Shown here in pieces: positions 25,801-36,285 of a DNA stretch of 64,000 nt. Each line of letters starts with the position of its first letter. Within the stretch, counting starts at the first letter, position 1. The translations under genes were made by a program, and so were the position numbers. The notes under the pieces were generated by a model. That model had not been told where the DNA came from, made no database searches, and saw only the letters and a list, made by a program, of their open reading frames with translations. Source of the stretch: Mycteria americana (taxonomy: Eukaryota; Chordata; Aves; Ciconiiformes; Ciconiidae). The stretch is taken from NCBI RefSeq assembly GCF_035582795.1, contig NC_134365.1, positions 134,567,077 to 134,631,076 of the forward strand. The letters run 5' to 3'.

Positions 25801-27350
25801 AAGAGAAGCAGGAGAAGGCTACGTTTCACTCAGGCTGGAAAATTGCAGGGAAATTGTTTCAGGTCTACCAGAAAGAGCAAGTTTTGCAGATTAAAGGAAA
25901 ACTGAAGAAAAAAGATCATCTTGAGGTGCCTGAAATGGTTCACATGACCAGAAATAATGGTCTCCTTTTCTACAGTTTAACAAAACCAAAAAAGAGTTAA
26001 ACTCAAACTTACAAACAAAACACAGTGTCACAATGAAACATGGAAACATTGCATCGACAAAACATTAAGCCAAAATAATTTAACTTTTTTCCTTTATTAT
26101 TTTGGTTGAAAACCTCAGACAATTTCCAAACAAATCCTAAAAACATTTTGGTTGACCCAAGGCCAGCATTTTTATTTTCTTAGCAGTTATTGCAATGAAA
26201 ATTTTGACACTGAATCCCTGGCTACGGAATAGGCTTCAACACACTTAGAAAACTATCTCTAAAAACTAATATATTTGCTTGAATTTTCACATCTGGTCTA
26301 TGGATAAAGCACTTCTATGTCCGACAAGCCATGGTGGTACATGTCTATTGCTTTTTACAAGCAATAAACAAATGATCTAGTGCTGAAAAAAAGAAGTAAG
26401 GTCTCTCCATTACTCCCTGGTGTTTGATATTGTATTCTTTAAGTGAAAAACATTATTTTTCATCTAGAAACAGTATTTTGCACTAACAAGTTGGAGATTC
26501 AATCCTGCTCACATTTATAAAGAGTTTTGTTGAACTGAGTGGGGTTACTCACACACACACAAGTTACTTGCCTGCAAATGTTTGTAGAATTTACTCTAGA
26601 GTAGAAAAACACTAACCAAGTGTGAGCCTGGTGCTTTAAATATTCTATAGAAAACCTGGCATCATTTTCTCTGTTGTGATTATAAACGAAGCAGACCTTT
26701 CAAACAAGATCACAAGATCATAAAGGATCAGAGGGAACCACAAGACGTGCTTAGAGGCTAAGTTGCCTCCAGTCCAGGGAAATCTGTGTTGGTCTAAAGA
26801 AATGAAAAGTTCGGCTGAATTATCCCAAAAGAGGATCTGTCTCTGCAAGTTCTTACAGGACACAACACTGCTTTCTCTTCTCTGCTTGGTCACAATCTGT
26901 GAGTTCGTAATCAGCATTGCTGATTACGCGTAATCTCACCCATTTCTCCCCATTCTGCGAAAGAACCCAGTTCTGGCTAGAATACATTCACCTAAGTATC
27001 CAAATTTAAATTCAGCATTCAAAAAGTTGCGTGAGCTCACGTTTCACCTTCCAGCTCTAGTGTTCCCACAACAAATCCCTTTCCTGACACATTTCCATTT
27101 CAGGAGAAATACAAAATGAGGGGGAAAGAAGAAGAGACCAAGATTTTCACCAAAACACGTCGTGGAGCACAAACACTGGCACCAAGCAGACAGGCTGGGG
27201 AGGGTTGCGTTCAGGTTAGCCTCGACCTTTTCACTTACCCAAGAAAAGCGCAGCGCCCAGCACAACGGTGCCGCTCACAAAGATGCCGAGGGCGATCCGC
27301 GTGGCTTTGCCGGCTGCTCTCCTGGCCTCGGGTACCGTCTCTCCTTCCAT
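1..27350 (-). CDS. PHEX: PHEX gene, 5' part (coding exons 1-5 with introns; 3' part off the left edge)
   Basis: PHEX is a type II membrane zinc endopeptidase of the neprilysin (M13) family, acting at the surface of osteoblasts, osteocytes and odontoblasts in phosphate and mineral homeostasis (family knowledge). Five exons were read by eye: 112, 69, 162, 87 and 227 coding bases, 657 in all, joining in frame into 219 codons. From memory, exons 2 to 5 match the human exon sizes exactly, and exon 1 is two codons shorter. Splice phases are 1,1,1,1,0. The part present covers the cytoplasmic tail, the signal anchor and the first conserved ectodomain cysteines. The catalytic HEFTH and ENIADNGG exons are not in the window. 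No frameshift or stop was seen in the joined reading frame, so this looks like an intact, functional gene. Its upstream neighbour SMS lies at higher coordinates on the same strand. Confidence 0.95.
2703..2929 (-). CDS. PHEX: PHEX coding exon 5
   Basis: The 227-base exon enters in phase 1 (Asn144, codon A|AT) and ends in phase 0. It encodes [20 protein letters not shown], then [32 protein letters not shown] and [13 protein letters not shown] up to ILK. This is close to mammalian PHEX (for example [16 protein letters not shown] is identical) and the length equals human exon 5 (c.437-663). The acceptor is ACATTTCAG. The donor is AAG|GTACAA, which departs from the GTRAGT consensus and is the weakest of the PHEX donors seen here. 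Exon 6 and later exons must lie left of position 1. Confidence 0.95.
2930..4032 (-). other. PHEX: PHEX intron 4 (1103 bases)
   Basis: The donor is GTAAGTGG at the high-coordinate end and the acceptor is ACATTTCAG at the low end. I saw no repeat family or exon in it. Short open frames on both strands look like chance. Confidence 0.85.
4033..4119 (-). CDS. PHEX: PHEX coding exon 4
   Basis: The 87-base exon encodes [20 protein letters not shown] followed by ILYASCMNE. This matches the helical segment after the first cysteine block of M13 peptidases, and the conserved Cys of SCMNE is present. The acceptor is TTTTTTCAG and the donor is A|GTAAGTGG. Phases and length equal human exon 4 (c.350-436). 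Without splicing the frame runs on into intron 4 for about 16 codons to a stop. Confidence 0.95.
5240..5287. repeat. Four copies of AAAGGCAC
   Basis: AAAGGCAC at 5240, 5261, 5272 and 5280, in PHEX intron 3. Confidence 0.8.
5937..6003. repeat. A/C-only low-complexity tract
   Basis: About 67 bases made of A runs broken by C runs. It resembles a decayed poly-A tail but has no recognised element beside it. Confidence 0.8.
10650..10790. mobile_element. Possible ancient MIR/L2-like relic
   Basis: Words such as ATCTCAAAGCACT, CAGCCATTATCTACTGTTGC and AGATAAAGAAAGTGAGCCAC, then AGAGGATTAA, recall the MIR core (TTATC...CAGATGAGGAAACTGAGGCAC...AGAGGTTAA). The match is diverged and was made from memory. 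Confidence 0.4.
12392..12416. repeat. (AT)n microsatellite
   Basis: About 12 uninterrupted dinucleotide repeats in PHEX intron 3. Confidence 0.95.
14056..14079. repeat. 24-base A run
   Basis: Uninterrupted A run in PHEX intron 3, about 200 bases before the ATTAAT cluster. Confidence 0.95.
14284..14525. promoter_or_regulatory. Cluster of eight ATTAAT (homeodomain-type) motifs in PHEX intron 3
   Basis: ATTAAT occurs at 14284, 14323, 14411, 14454, 14465, 14480, 14502 and 14520, and related TAATCATTA words lie among them. TAAT is the core site of homeodomain proteins. Clustered sites of this kind are a feature of conserved developmental enhancers. Regulatory function is an inference from motif density alone. 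Confidence 0.4.
16315..16339. repeat. Perfect 9-bp inverted repeat with 7-base loop
   Basis: AAAGGACAT and ATGTCCTTT flank TGGTCAA, and a direct repeat TTGGTCAAAT overlaps it (16323 and 16338). It lies in PHEX intron 3. Confidence 0.75.
20701..20862 (-). CDS. PHEX: PHEX coding exon 3: start of the peptidase M13 N-terminal domain
   Basis: The 162-base exon encodes [20 protein letters not shown] followed by [21 protein letters not shown] and HNVDLKLK. SVDPCxxFxxFACDGW is the hallmark at the start of the M13 N-terminal domain, and its two cysteines are kept. INQS keeps an N-glycosylation sequon where mammals have VNLS. The acceptor is TTTTACAG and the donor is GTAAGT. The exon starts and ends in phase 1 and has the same length as human exon 3 (c.188-349). 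Flanking introns are 16.6 kb downstream and 2.5 kb upstream. Confidence 0.95.
20863..23367 (-). other. PHEX: PHEX intron 2 (about 2.5 kb)
   Basis: Bounded by a GTGAGC donor and a TTTTACAG acceptor. It contains the 3' end of a CR1 LINE on the minus strand (21510-21785). The rest is unique sequence with no recognised feature. Confidence 0.85.
21510..21785 (-). mobile_element. CR1 LINE, 5'-truncated 3' end
   Basis: On the plus strand it starts with the reverse of the CR1 terminal repeat (CAGAATCATAGAAG) and runs through GTTTGGGTTGGAAAGGACC, CATCCAACCTGACCTTGAA and GGGATGGGGCATC to AATTTCTTCCTTATATCTA. These are the typical words of the reverse complement of an avian CR1 3' end, so the element is on the minus strand. 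About 275 bases remain. It encodes the end of the reverse transcriptase ORF plus the 3' UTR. It is diverged and inactive. Confidence 0.9.
23368..23436 (-). CDS. PHEX: PHEX coding exon 2: juxtamembrane stem with first cysteine pair
   Basis: The 69-base exon completes Val38 and encodes [20 protein letters not shown] and two further residues, ending one base into the next codon. The acceptor is GCAG and the donor is GTGAGC. It finishes the membrane anchor and forms the first stretch outside the cell. The two cysteines (about residues 52 and 57) match the conserved first pair of the PHEX/neprilysin ectodomain. The size and both phases equal human exon 2 (c.119-187), as recalled. Confidence 0.92.
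23760..24050. promoter_or_regulatory. GC/CpG-rich patch in PHEX intron 1
   Basis: About 290 bases that are clearly richer in GC and CpG than the A/T-rich surroundings (GCCGGCAACGCAACG, GCACCGCGCTGCCCGG, CCGCCGGCACGAC). It lies about 330 bases upstream of exon 2. It could be a small CpG island or just a GC-rich relic. There is no exon evidence. Confidence 0.3.
25391..25403. repeat. 13-base C run
   Basis: Uninterrupted C run in PHEX intron 1. Confidence 0.95.
26906..26928. repeat. Perfect 10-bp inverted repeat with 3-base spacer
   Basis: CGTAATCAGC, ATT, GCTGATTACG, in PHEX intron 1 about 310 bases downstream of exon 1 in the transcript. Confidence 0.8.
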
Positions 27351-27385
27351 CGGGATGGCTTGGGACGTGCTCGCTCTCTCAGAAG
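27155..27385. promoter_or_regulatory. CpG-rich patch over PHEX exon 1
   Basis: CpG dinucleotides are dense here (GCGCAGCGCCC, CCGCTC, GCGATCCGCG, GACGTGCTCGC and others), while flanking DNA is nearly CpG-free. This is what a small promoter-associated CpG island looks like, and it coincides with the first coding exon. It was judged by eye, and no observed/expected ratio was computed. Confidence 0.5.
27239..27350 (-). CDS. PHEX: PHEX coding exon 1: start codon, cytoplasmic tail, membrane anchor
   Basis: Translation starts [15 protein letters not shown] and runs for 37 codons plus one base, ending in front of a strong GTAAGTG donor. Residues 1-18 are a short basic cytoplasmic tail. Residues 19-37 are a hydrophobic run ([19 protein letters not shown]) that continues into exon 2 and fits a type II signal anchor. 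The start codon was chosen because it aligns with the mammalian PHEX N-terminus (MEAET...TRIAL...VLG). Its context is modest, with C at -3 and G at +4. The tail is the most diverged part of the protein and appears two residues shorter than human. The exon lies in a CpG-rich stretch. Confidence 0.93.
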
Positions 27386-27411
27386 TCTGGTTTTCCTCTG
27401 CTGCTGTGGTA

Positions 27412-27660
27412 TCAGTATTTCAACTGTTCGCAAACTGCACCCATGAGCTCTCCTCCTCCTCCTCTGTCCTATTTACAACTCCAGGTTTCTGTCGTGAACC
27501 ATTTCCTAGGCACTTCCTGCTCTGCCCCTCTCAAAGGAAAATCATGCGTAAAATAGTAGCTGTCTCCTACGTTTTCCTCTGACCAGGAGGAGGAAAGGCA
27601 AGCGGTGACCACTGTACGTACAGCCCTTGCTGCCTGTAGAGCCTCTACGAGCCAATCGCT
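27412..27660 (-). promoter_or_regulatory. PHEX: Putative PHEX 5' leader and proximal promoter
   Basis: Sequence immediately upstream of the start codon. An inverted CCAAT box (27652-27656 on the plus strand, ATTGG in the gene's sense) lies about 300 bases before the ATG. A/T-rich TATA-like words occur at about 27468-27476 (TAAATAG) and 27547-27556 (CTATTTTA). If transcription starts above 27444, the leader contains a 10-codon upstream reading frame (27412-27444), the only upstream ATG in that last stretch. The transcription start cannot be fixed from sequence alone. Confidence 0.35.
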
Positions 27661-30600
27661 CAGCAGTCCCCCTTATCAGGGGTGCCGAACACAAGGATTT
27701 CACAATGTTGCCGAACAGATGTTTTAGCTATTCAAACATATGGCTGTAAAACCCTTTACAATCAAAGCAGGATTGCTGACAACTTTTACAAACACGAGAC
27801 TGATGGAAGGTTTTCTTTTTTCCCCTTGCGCTTATTTAAAAAGACTAATTATCTGCTGACTAAAGTTTCCTCCTCTTAAACCATTCCTGCTGCATCATTT
27901 GGCTTCTCCAGAAGAGATACCCACTCAGCGGACAAATCCCTTTTTAAAGCTTCCTAAGAGCTCTTAGAATATCATGTAGCACTTTATTTTGGGAATTTGG
28001 TATGTGACACTGCATGCCAAAAATCACAGTCATGCAGCACAAAGCAATAATCAGCACAACCTACAGAAGAGTGCTGCTTTAAAAGCTAGATTTTTTTTTT
28101 CCAGGCAAGATATTTCAGTCCTTGCTGATATGCAATGAATCTTAGGAGATGATCCTATGCTTCCGAGTCAAGTACTACTATGAGCTTAGTGGAAAGTATC
28201 TATTTGGCACTTCAAGTTGGTGGGGAATGAAAAAACAAACAACAACAACAAAAAAAGCCTGATGTATATGGATTTCTCAGTTTCTGGCTTAGACTTGATG
28301 ATCCTCTCTCCACGTGGCAAGGGTTCCCCATTCATCAAGTAACAAAATTAATCATTTCAGAGTGAATTCTCTGAGCTGTCTGTGACACTCAGCCTTCTGA
28401 GGAGCTCTCGCTTCCTCCAGAGCTGGACTCCCACGCAAAACATAAGGATGCAGGGAGAGGCAGCGCCACGCTCATGCTCCCAACAACAGTTTATGTCTGA
28501 GTTACTTCTATGCGGATTTATGAGTTATGACCTCAGCCCCCACCCATCCTGATAAAAAACTACGCAAGTAGAGAGAAGAAAGGCATATGTCACAAGGTGT
28601 GCGTGATGGCAAAGTTATCAGTTTGGAGACTGAATGGTTTTTCCCTGTGAGCACCTCTACACAAGTTGTCCTGGATCCCAGATGCATAAAAAGAAAACCC
28701 ACTCCACCCACAAGAAGACTCAGAGTTTGAAGGTCCTGAAACCCCTCACTCCTCAACCCTCTCTACAGCCTGGCTGGGTCCTGCAAACAAAATGCCCTCA
28801 TTTCTTATTCCTGTCCCTCTTTGCCAGCAAGCTCCAGGAAGGCATTCTCATCTCTGCTTGGCACAGAATAGGAAAAAAGCATTTGTGTCTTTTCACCTGC
28901 CTACTTGTCCCCCATTTAACCCACGATTTTTGACAACCATCAGCTGAGGAAGAAGAGGAAAATGATGCCACGGAACCAGGAGGACCATGGACCTCCCAGT
29001 ACAACAGTTCCCATTCATGCATGAACGACTCCATGGGTGTGAGCAGATCCCTGGTTATAAACAATCCCCAGCACAAGTATCTTACCAGCACAGGTTTGAA
29101 AAGGTATTTAAGCGATGTTGGTGCTATTGAGTCTTCCTATCAGAAATCATCAGAAGTCTCAAATGGGCTGCCAAAAGGGCAGAGTGTTGACACAGAAAAT
29201 GCATGGACGTGCTGTGATGTCAACACTTAATCAACTTTGCCCATGATCCAAATGCTGAGTAAATCTCAAAAGGACCCTTTGACAAGCATTTGCTATTGAT
29301 TGCCTGATGGTTTTCCTTCTATGTCAGCATTGAACCACTGACAGTACAAATGCTGAACAGTTATTAGACCTATGTATACTGTCCATCAGCTTTATACCCC
29401 CCCAACCAACATTAAATGATCACATCCCTACTCAAATTCCCCCATATTTTATAACCTTAAAGTTTTGCTCCCTAGAGAAGTACTACAGCCTAGCATTTAC
29501 TGAGTATCATGCTCTATTAGTGTTTCACTAACAGCATTTTGCTTTCAAGGTATGATCTCTTTCTAAGACAACATCAGGCCAGAAACCAAGAACAGCTTTC
29601 AACAGTGCAAAGCAGCAACTGGTTATTTCCCTTAGGGAAATTGTGGGGGAAAGAGGGAAAAGGGAAACGAAGAAGCAGGTAAGAGGGAGAGGCTGGACAA
29701 TTCACTCCCCTCTCCCAAATAGGAACCTTAGCCAAAGCGAAGGTGAGGGCTATGGGAGCATGGAGGTATCCCAACAAGAACCAGCAAGCTCCAACTGCAG
29801 GACTCCTCTGCAGAGCTGACCCCAAGCAGCGCATGATCCTTCTGGCAAGAAAATCACAATCAGCTGCCCGCAACAGAATGACTTCTCTAAGCTTGGGTTT
29901 GTGGGCTTATTTACGCTGTGGCATAGCATAAGTGTCCTTCCCTCTGGCTGTAGAACCTGGCTGTAGTCAGTAACTCATCTTGGTTTCTCCAGCTTGTACA
30001 GAACTATGAAATTAGGGCTAAAACACAAACAGCTGCAGGCAACAGCTGCAGAGGTCCATTTCTGGCAGTATTTGAAAAGGTGCATGGAGCACATGTGAAT
30101 CGGCTTCTGATACTGCTGATCAGTAACAGGAGTTTGTGGAATTTGATACGTGTTTCAGATGAGCGGGCTAGGATTTGGTTGCCTTGCTCATCATAACTCC
30201 AGCAGCTCTTTGGCAGGTACATGATACATGGCCACGCTTACTGCTGGAACTGCTAACAGCACTCCTGCTGTTATAGTCCAATAAGGCACTTAGCGAGGCT
30301 GTGCAGAGACTCTGTTAAATATTCATAAAACATTGAATGGACATAGGGAAAAAAAAGTAATAATTAAATGCAACATGCTCTAAATCACTCTTCATTCACT
30401 CAGAAGTTCCTCTGACCAAGATCCCACTCAAACAATGGGATCACTCTGGCACTTACAACAATACCAGGACAACGTGCAAACATTTCCACCCAAACCCATA
30501 AACAAGAGCTGGCAAACCTTCTGGAACATGCTCCAGGCTGAACCACAGCAGAAGTGTCGCAGCTTCTAGAAATGTCTGTCTACATATGCAAGTGTGCGTG

Positions 30601-33600
30601 CATGCACAGGAATGTACACTCACGAATACAAGCGCATGCTTATTACCTTGCTGTTTTACAAGCAGACGCAATTCTTACTTCCATTGATTATGCCAGAGTC
30701 AGGCAAGAGTGCTTGATCAGAGCTAAAATCAATAGTACTATGGCAACTTCTTCCAACATAGTTTGGTTCAAGGAAGTTCCCATTTCCTGAGATTTGATTA
30801 TTCAATAGACACACAAAACCCCACGTTTTGCCTAGTTTTCACTGGCAACAGACAAAACCAGAGTTACACAGGTGTTGCTGAATGTCTGGAACAACAAAAC
30901 AGCCTGAGGTCAGCACACGTTCAGCCCAAGCCTGCTGAAAGGTCTGCTTGCAATGAGTCCGAGCACCGTAAAACGTTTTGTCTTTCTTGCATTTAGATAA
31001 CTTCAAATTGTATTAAAACAATTACTGATACTTTTAATGCAGACAGAAAAAACAGTTCAGTTTTAAGTGTAAAAACCAAAATAATGCACGTAAAACATAT
31101 TAGGTTACACTAACACATTAGTTACAGAAGACATTTCCTCAGAAGACACTGTCCTCATGGTGCACAGTAAAGACTTGCCCTATCTGGGAGGCAACTGATG
31201 GGTTACCTTAGAGGAATTAGTTAAGCTTGACAGAAGCAGTTCACAACCAAAGCATCACAGCCTTGATGATGCCCTGTTGAGCATTTTTAGCTCATGGTAA
31301 AAGGAAGAATATAGCCACTCCCACACTGCTGGAGGCAGAGCCACCAGATACAGCTTGAGTTGCTTCAGCAGAAGAAGCACAGAAGTACAGCCTGTGAAGT
31401 TAAGGGTGTATTCAGATGTATATGCTGGCTTCGTTGAAAGAGATTAATTAGCGTGGGTCATGGTAAAGGCCATATTTCTCTTCATTTCAAGGGTTCCACT
31501 ATGGGGCCTTGAACTGTTTTTTCAAACTATGCAGCTGTTGTAGCCAGAATTGGCGAACTGGGCTTTACGTACAGATGATGTGCTTGAGAAAAACCCAACA
31601 TGTTGCATTTGAAGACAGCTTGGCCATTTGTCCTCAGATCTCTGAATCTTATAAACGATACTCTCTTGGCTACCAAACCCCCTGAAATTTCCATGCTGCA
31701 GCCAACAGCAACCACACTCTGGCACAAATCGGTCCTTTATTGATGTGACAGATACAGCTGGAAATAAATAACTCCATTGTTTTCCACTGGTATAACCACA
31801 TCACAGAAGGTCTCAGTGCAGCTGTGAGAATGTGGGTCATTAAGAGCCAACACAGAGCCAACAGGCCTTGCAGGGCTCTGAACATTGCTGGCGGCAAGCT
31901 TTTCCACTAACTGTGGAGAGAGAGAACACCCTGCAAAGCAGAAAACTTTGTCCTCCAACACTTAATTCCCCAAATCAACTTTTTTTTCCTTTTTAATTCC
32001 AAGTAGGCTAAGCTATTCTCATTATTCCAAGAAAAACTTGTCCCTGCTACAGGAAACGTTGCTTTCTCTGACCAAAAGGTGCTTGTATCTAACCCAAACA
32101 GCAACTCGCTATGAACGGCAACATCTGGGATGATTAAAGTTAAACCACTCATCTTTGCAAGCTTTTTTAGAGCTGCTTTTGAAAAAGCACTTTAATGAAA
32201 CAATGTATATGTTCTCAAGCAGAAAGAACTGCTTTAGGTCTTCCAGCAATTTTTCTTTAAGAGCAGATTAAATTATAGTTAAACAAAACACTAGTCCTCC
32301 TAAAGGCCACATTCACACTATAACAAGAGTGTGTTTACATATAGCCATCACATGTGCATACTCCTCATCTGTCATCCCACTGTATAGATGAAACCCGAAG
32401 TCCGTGTCCAGTGTACATGCTGACATGGACTGTGGAAAGGCATGTTAGTTGGGGATTAGGAAATATATAAAATACTCTGGAGTAACTCAGAGCAATTTTT
32501 TTGCTTTTTTCATATGATCTGTGAACATAAGTGGAAAAGGCACTGAAAAAGACATTGCTGGGAAATGTGAGATTTCTAATGGCCACAGCAGTAGGTGCAG
32601 GGGTGCAGACAGGACACAACTACCTGTTGTTTCTTTAAAATATTGCATCAGGGCCACCAGCGCTTTACCCACTTATTTTGCTCTGTCCAGATGTTCACTC
32701 ACAGCTGTCAAAGACTATTTATATGAATGGTGGAAGCAAGGAAGCTTGGTTTCCAATGAGTTTGTGTCTCATGGATGAATTTTCAGGTGTGTAATGAGAC
32801 ATATATTCACCAACATTTCAAATCAAACGAGGAGAGCCACCAGGCCCGCACATGCCTGCTTTCAGCCTCTACCCAGGAGATCCCCCTACCATGCCCCCCT
32901 GTCTCTGAGAAGCACCAATGCCTCTGCAAAAGCAAAGGCTCCTGCCTACTCTCCCACTTGGATCTCCAGATGTATTAGCAGAGCAGCACAAATCTATCTT
33001 CAGAAGCAGCGGAGCTCAGAGACAGCTGAAGCCAGGAGCAGCAGAGCAATCGTTCCACAAAGGTGCTGCTGAGCAGGTAACGGGGGGCTCCTCGTCACTG
33101 CAAGAGGGTATCTGCTCACTTGCTTGTGCTGACCTTTGTAGAAAACCTGCAAAAGCGGACCAAAAACTCCTCCACGTGCTTTACTACCCAAGGCAGTAGA
33201 GCTCAGCAGTCCTGTAAAGTACCAGCTCTGGTGAAAGCCCTTCTCGCACAAGGGCCGTTCGGTCACATCCCTCCGCGCGATGGATTCTCCTGTGCCTACC
33301 AAGAGCTACGCTCACAGTGAAGCCTTTGTAGCAGAAACAAGAGGCCTTTGCACCCAGGCAAAAAGTTGTGAGAACTTAATAACTTTGAGCTCAAATCCCC
33401 TCTGTCAAATTTAGTTGAAGTTGGCTGACAAGGTCAAGGGTTACTGAGCAAGGCTGGGTGGGAGGGAGCGGGGACAGAGCTAGGGAAAGCCCAACTGCAT
33501 AACCTCTGTTTTCAGAGAACAGGCTGGCTAAAAAAAATACCTGCTCTTCCAGGGTATTGCTACAGCCAGCTCGGGATCTTTCTGAAGTTAGTTTTATTTG

Positions 33601-34939
33601 AATGCATTTTACTCAAGTGAATTCTTTTTCTTCTCCCTCATCGCAAAATGAGATTACAAGTAACTTTGTACACAGTTAAAAGCTAGAAGAATCCCACATT
33701 AAATATGATGTCCTAACTGCAATGCCCCATGACAACATGAGACTTTGTGTCTCTCGTTCAGCAGAGGTATTTCTAGGTATCGTCTGTTCTAGTCCCAGTC
33801 TTGGTGCTACTCCAGTGATTATGCCCATGTCTAATAACGATGTACAGCAGCACCTCAGGAGGGTTTAAATATATTTGATCATCAAGTTCTGGGAAAAGGG
33901 GAGGCCAGAGACAGATCAGGTTGAAACCACAGATTGAGGCCCTATGGGACAGAATCGGCAAGACCAAACATTTACTTTCCTGAAGTTACAGAAATCCTCA
34001 AGAACCAAACAGTTAGGCACTAAATATAATTATCTTTACAAACTAAATTACTATGTCTCTGACAGCCCTTCCCTGAAGTTTCCAACATCTCTATTTAAAA
34101 TAAAGCTTTGTGTGTTCATTTTTTTTCCCATTGACACAAGGCTATAACACACACACAGATTTGTCATTGCCTTACATTTTTATGGATTTACATCCAAACC
34201 TGATTAAAACAAAACAAAACTTTGAGTAAAACTTGTGGAGGCTCGCATGGACTATTTGCTATACTTACATATTTCTCAAAGTCAGTGCTTCAGATTTTCA
34301 CTAAATTTGAAATGAAGAGTATATTAGCTTCAAGCTTATTGCAGTGCTTGGGTAGAGGATTTATCTAGGACCAAAGAAAAACACGTAGCAATTTTCTTCT
34401 TTTGTGATTTATCTGCATACACTGGAGCAGGAAAGTAGGTGTTCTGGATTACTTGGTTTCAGTTTCTAGTATCACAAAAAATTTGCATGAAGAGAGCACA
34501 AATCCAAAAGGGGCTGAAGCAAAAATATCAAACATTGTTTCTGCTCTGAGCAGAATAATTGAGAAAAACACTCATACTTCTGTTTGTAAAAGGTAAAAAT
34601 GGAATAGAAACTTAGCAGTAAAGTTAAAATAGTTGAAGCTTGTAAGGGGATCCAATGACTCAGAGATGTTACAGTGCTGAAGACACCCACAACTTTGCTT
34701 TCTTAGCCATCACAGGCCAAAAGAAGTATAAACGCAATAATGACAATTTGAAGGGAAGCTCTGACAAAGAAAGGTGTGAATCTGCAGCTGCTGAGAGGCT
34801 GCAGGGTGAAAAAGTCAGTGGCAATACATTGTCACTGTCTTTATCTACCCCTGAGGAAAAAGTGAAAGGCATAACCGTCATCAGAACGAGGATTTCGGTA
34901 CTGAGCTTTGTGTCAAACGCATCCAAACTACTCGTTAGA
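27661..34939. other. Intergenic spacer, PHEX side
   Basis: About 7.3 kb upstream of PHEX with no recognisable gene or large repeat. Short open frames exist on both strands (for example 32365-32619 minus and 34655-34942 plus), but none matches a known family or has splice or codon support. Distal PHEX control elements could lie here, but none could be picked out by eye. Confidence 0.7.
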
Positions 34940-36285
34940 TAGAGACAACTGGAGGCTTGCCAATGTGATACCCATCTACAAGAAGGGCCAGAAGGAGGAT
35001 CTAGGGAACTACAGGCCTGTCAGCCTGACCTCAGTACCGGGGAAAATTATGGAGCAGGTCATCTTGAGCGTGCTCAACAGGCATGTGCAGGCCAACCAGG
35101 GGATCAGGCCCAGCCAGCATGGGTTCAGGAAAGGCAGGTCCTGCTTGACCAACCTGATCTCCTTCTATGACAAGGTGACCCGCCCAGTGGATGAGGGAAA
35201 GGCTGTGGATGTTGTCTATCTAGACTTCAGTAAAGCCTTTGACACTGTCTCCCACAGCATTCTCCTGCAGAAACTGGCTGCTCATGGCTTGGATGGGTGT
35301 ACTCTTTGCTGGGTAAAGAACTGGCTGGATGGCTGAGCCCAGAGAGTTGTGGTGAATGGAGTTTACTCCAGTTGGTGGCCAGTCACAGGTGGTGTTCCCC
35401 AGGCCTCAGTACTGGGGCCAGTTCTGTTTAATATCTTTATCAATGATCTGGATGAGGGGATCAGGTGCACCCTCAGCTAGTTTGCAGATGACACCAAGCT
35501 GGGCAGGAGTGTTGATCTGCTTGAGGGTGGGAAGGCTCTGCAGAGGGACCTGGACAGGCTGGATCGATGGGCTGAGGCCAGTTGTATGAGGTTCAACAAG
35601 GCCAAGTGCAAGGTCCTGCACTTGGGTCACAGCAACCCCATGAAATGCTCCAGGCTTGGGGAAGAGTGGCTGGAAAGCTGCCCAGCGGAAAAGGACCTGG
35701 GGGTGTTGGTTGACAGCCAGCTGAATATGAGCCAGCAGTGTGCCCAGGTGGCCAAGAAGGCCAATGGCATCCTGGCTTGTATCAGATATAGTGTGGCCAG
35801 CAGGAGTAGGGAAGTGATCGTCCCCCTGTACTGGGCACTGGTGAGGCCGCACCTCGAATACTGTGTTCAGTTTTGGGCCCCTCACTACAAGAGAGATATG
35901 GAGGTGCTGGAGCGTGTCCAGAGAAGGGCAACGAAGCTGGTGAAGGGTCTGGAGCACAAGTCTTCTGAGGAGCGGCTGAGGGAACTGGGGTTGTTTAGCC
36001 TGGAGAAAAGGAGGCTGAGGGGAGACCTTATCGCTCTCTACAACTCCCTGAAAGGAGGTTGTAGCCAGGTGGGGGTCGGTCTCTTCTCCCAGGTAACAAG
36101 TGATAGGACAAGAGGAAATGGCCTCAAGTTGCAATCAGGAGAGGCTTAGATTGGATATTAGGAAAAATTGCTTTACTGAAAGGGTTGTCAAGCATTGGAA
36201 CAGGCTGCCCAGAAAGGTGGTGGAGTCACTGTCCCTGGAGGAGTTAAAAAAACGTGTAGATGCGGCACTTCAGAACATGGTTTAG
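34940..36285 (+). pseudogene. CR1 ORF2 reverse transcriptase remnant
   Basis: Conserved RT blocks are readable: NWRLANVIPIYKKG and NYRPVSLTS, then [51 protein letters not shown] and the active-site block FADDTKLG. They are followed by the C-terminal [17 protein letters not shown] region. The frame is interrupted by TGA at 35334-35336 and TAG at 35478-35480, the latter directly before FADD. A frameshift between about 36100 and 36147 moves the last segment (RLDIRKNCFTERVVKHWNRL, ending at 36285) into another frame. It cannot encode a working enzyme. Confidence 0.93.

Larger units (their letters stand above)
23437..27238 (-). other. PHEX: PHEX intron 1 (about 3.8 kb)
   Basis: Bounded by a GTAAGTG donor and a GCAG acceptor. 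It contains a GC- and CpG-rich patch about 330 bases upstream of exon 2 (23760-24050), an A run near 24374-24391, a 13-base C run (25391-25403) and a perfect 10-bp palindrome at 26906-26928. I recognised no additional exon. Confidence 0.85.

Noticed and set aside
25337..25905. Overlapping open frames on both strands (133 and 109 codons)
   Set aside because: No protein family recognised, low complexity in part, and inside PHEX intron 1 with no exon signals.
27116..27582. Open frames of 94-146 codons on the plus strand over PHEX exon 1
   Set aside because: They are antisense to a confirmed coding exon, and CpG-rich DNA lacks stops by composition. No family resemblance.
35406..36134. 242-codon open frame on the minus strand
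   Set aside because: It is the antisense shadow of the CR1 reverse transcriptase frame.
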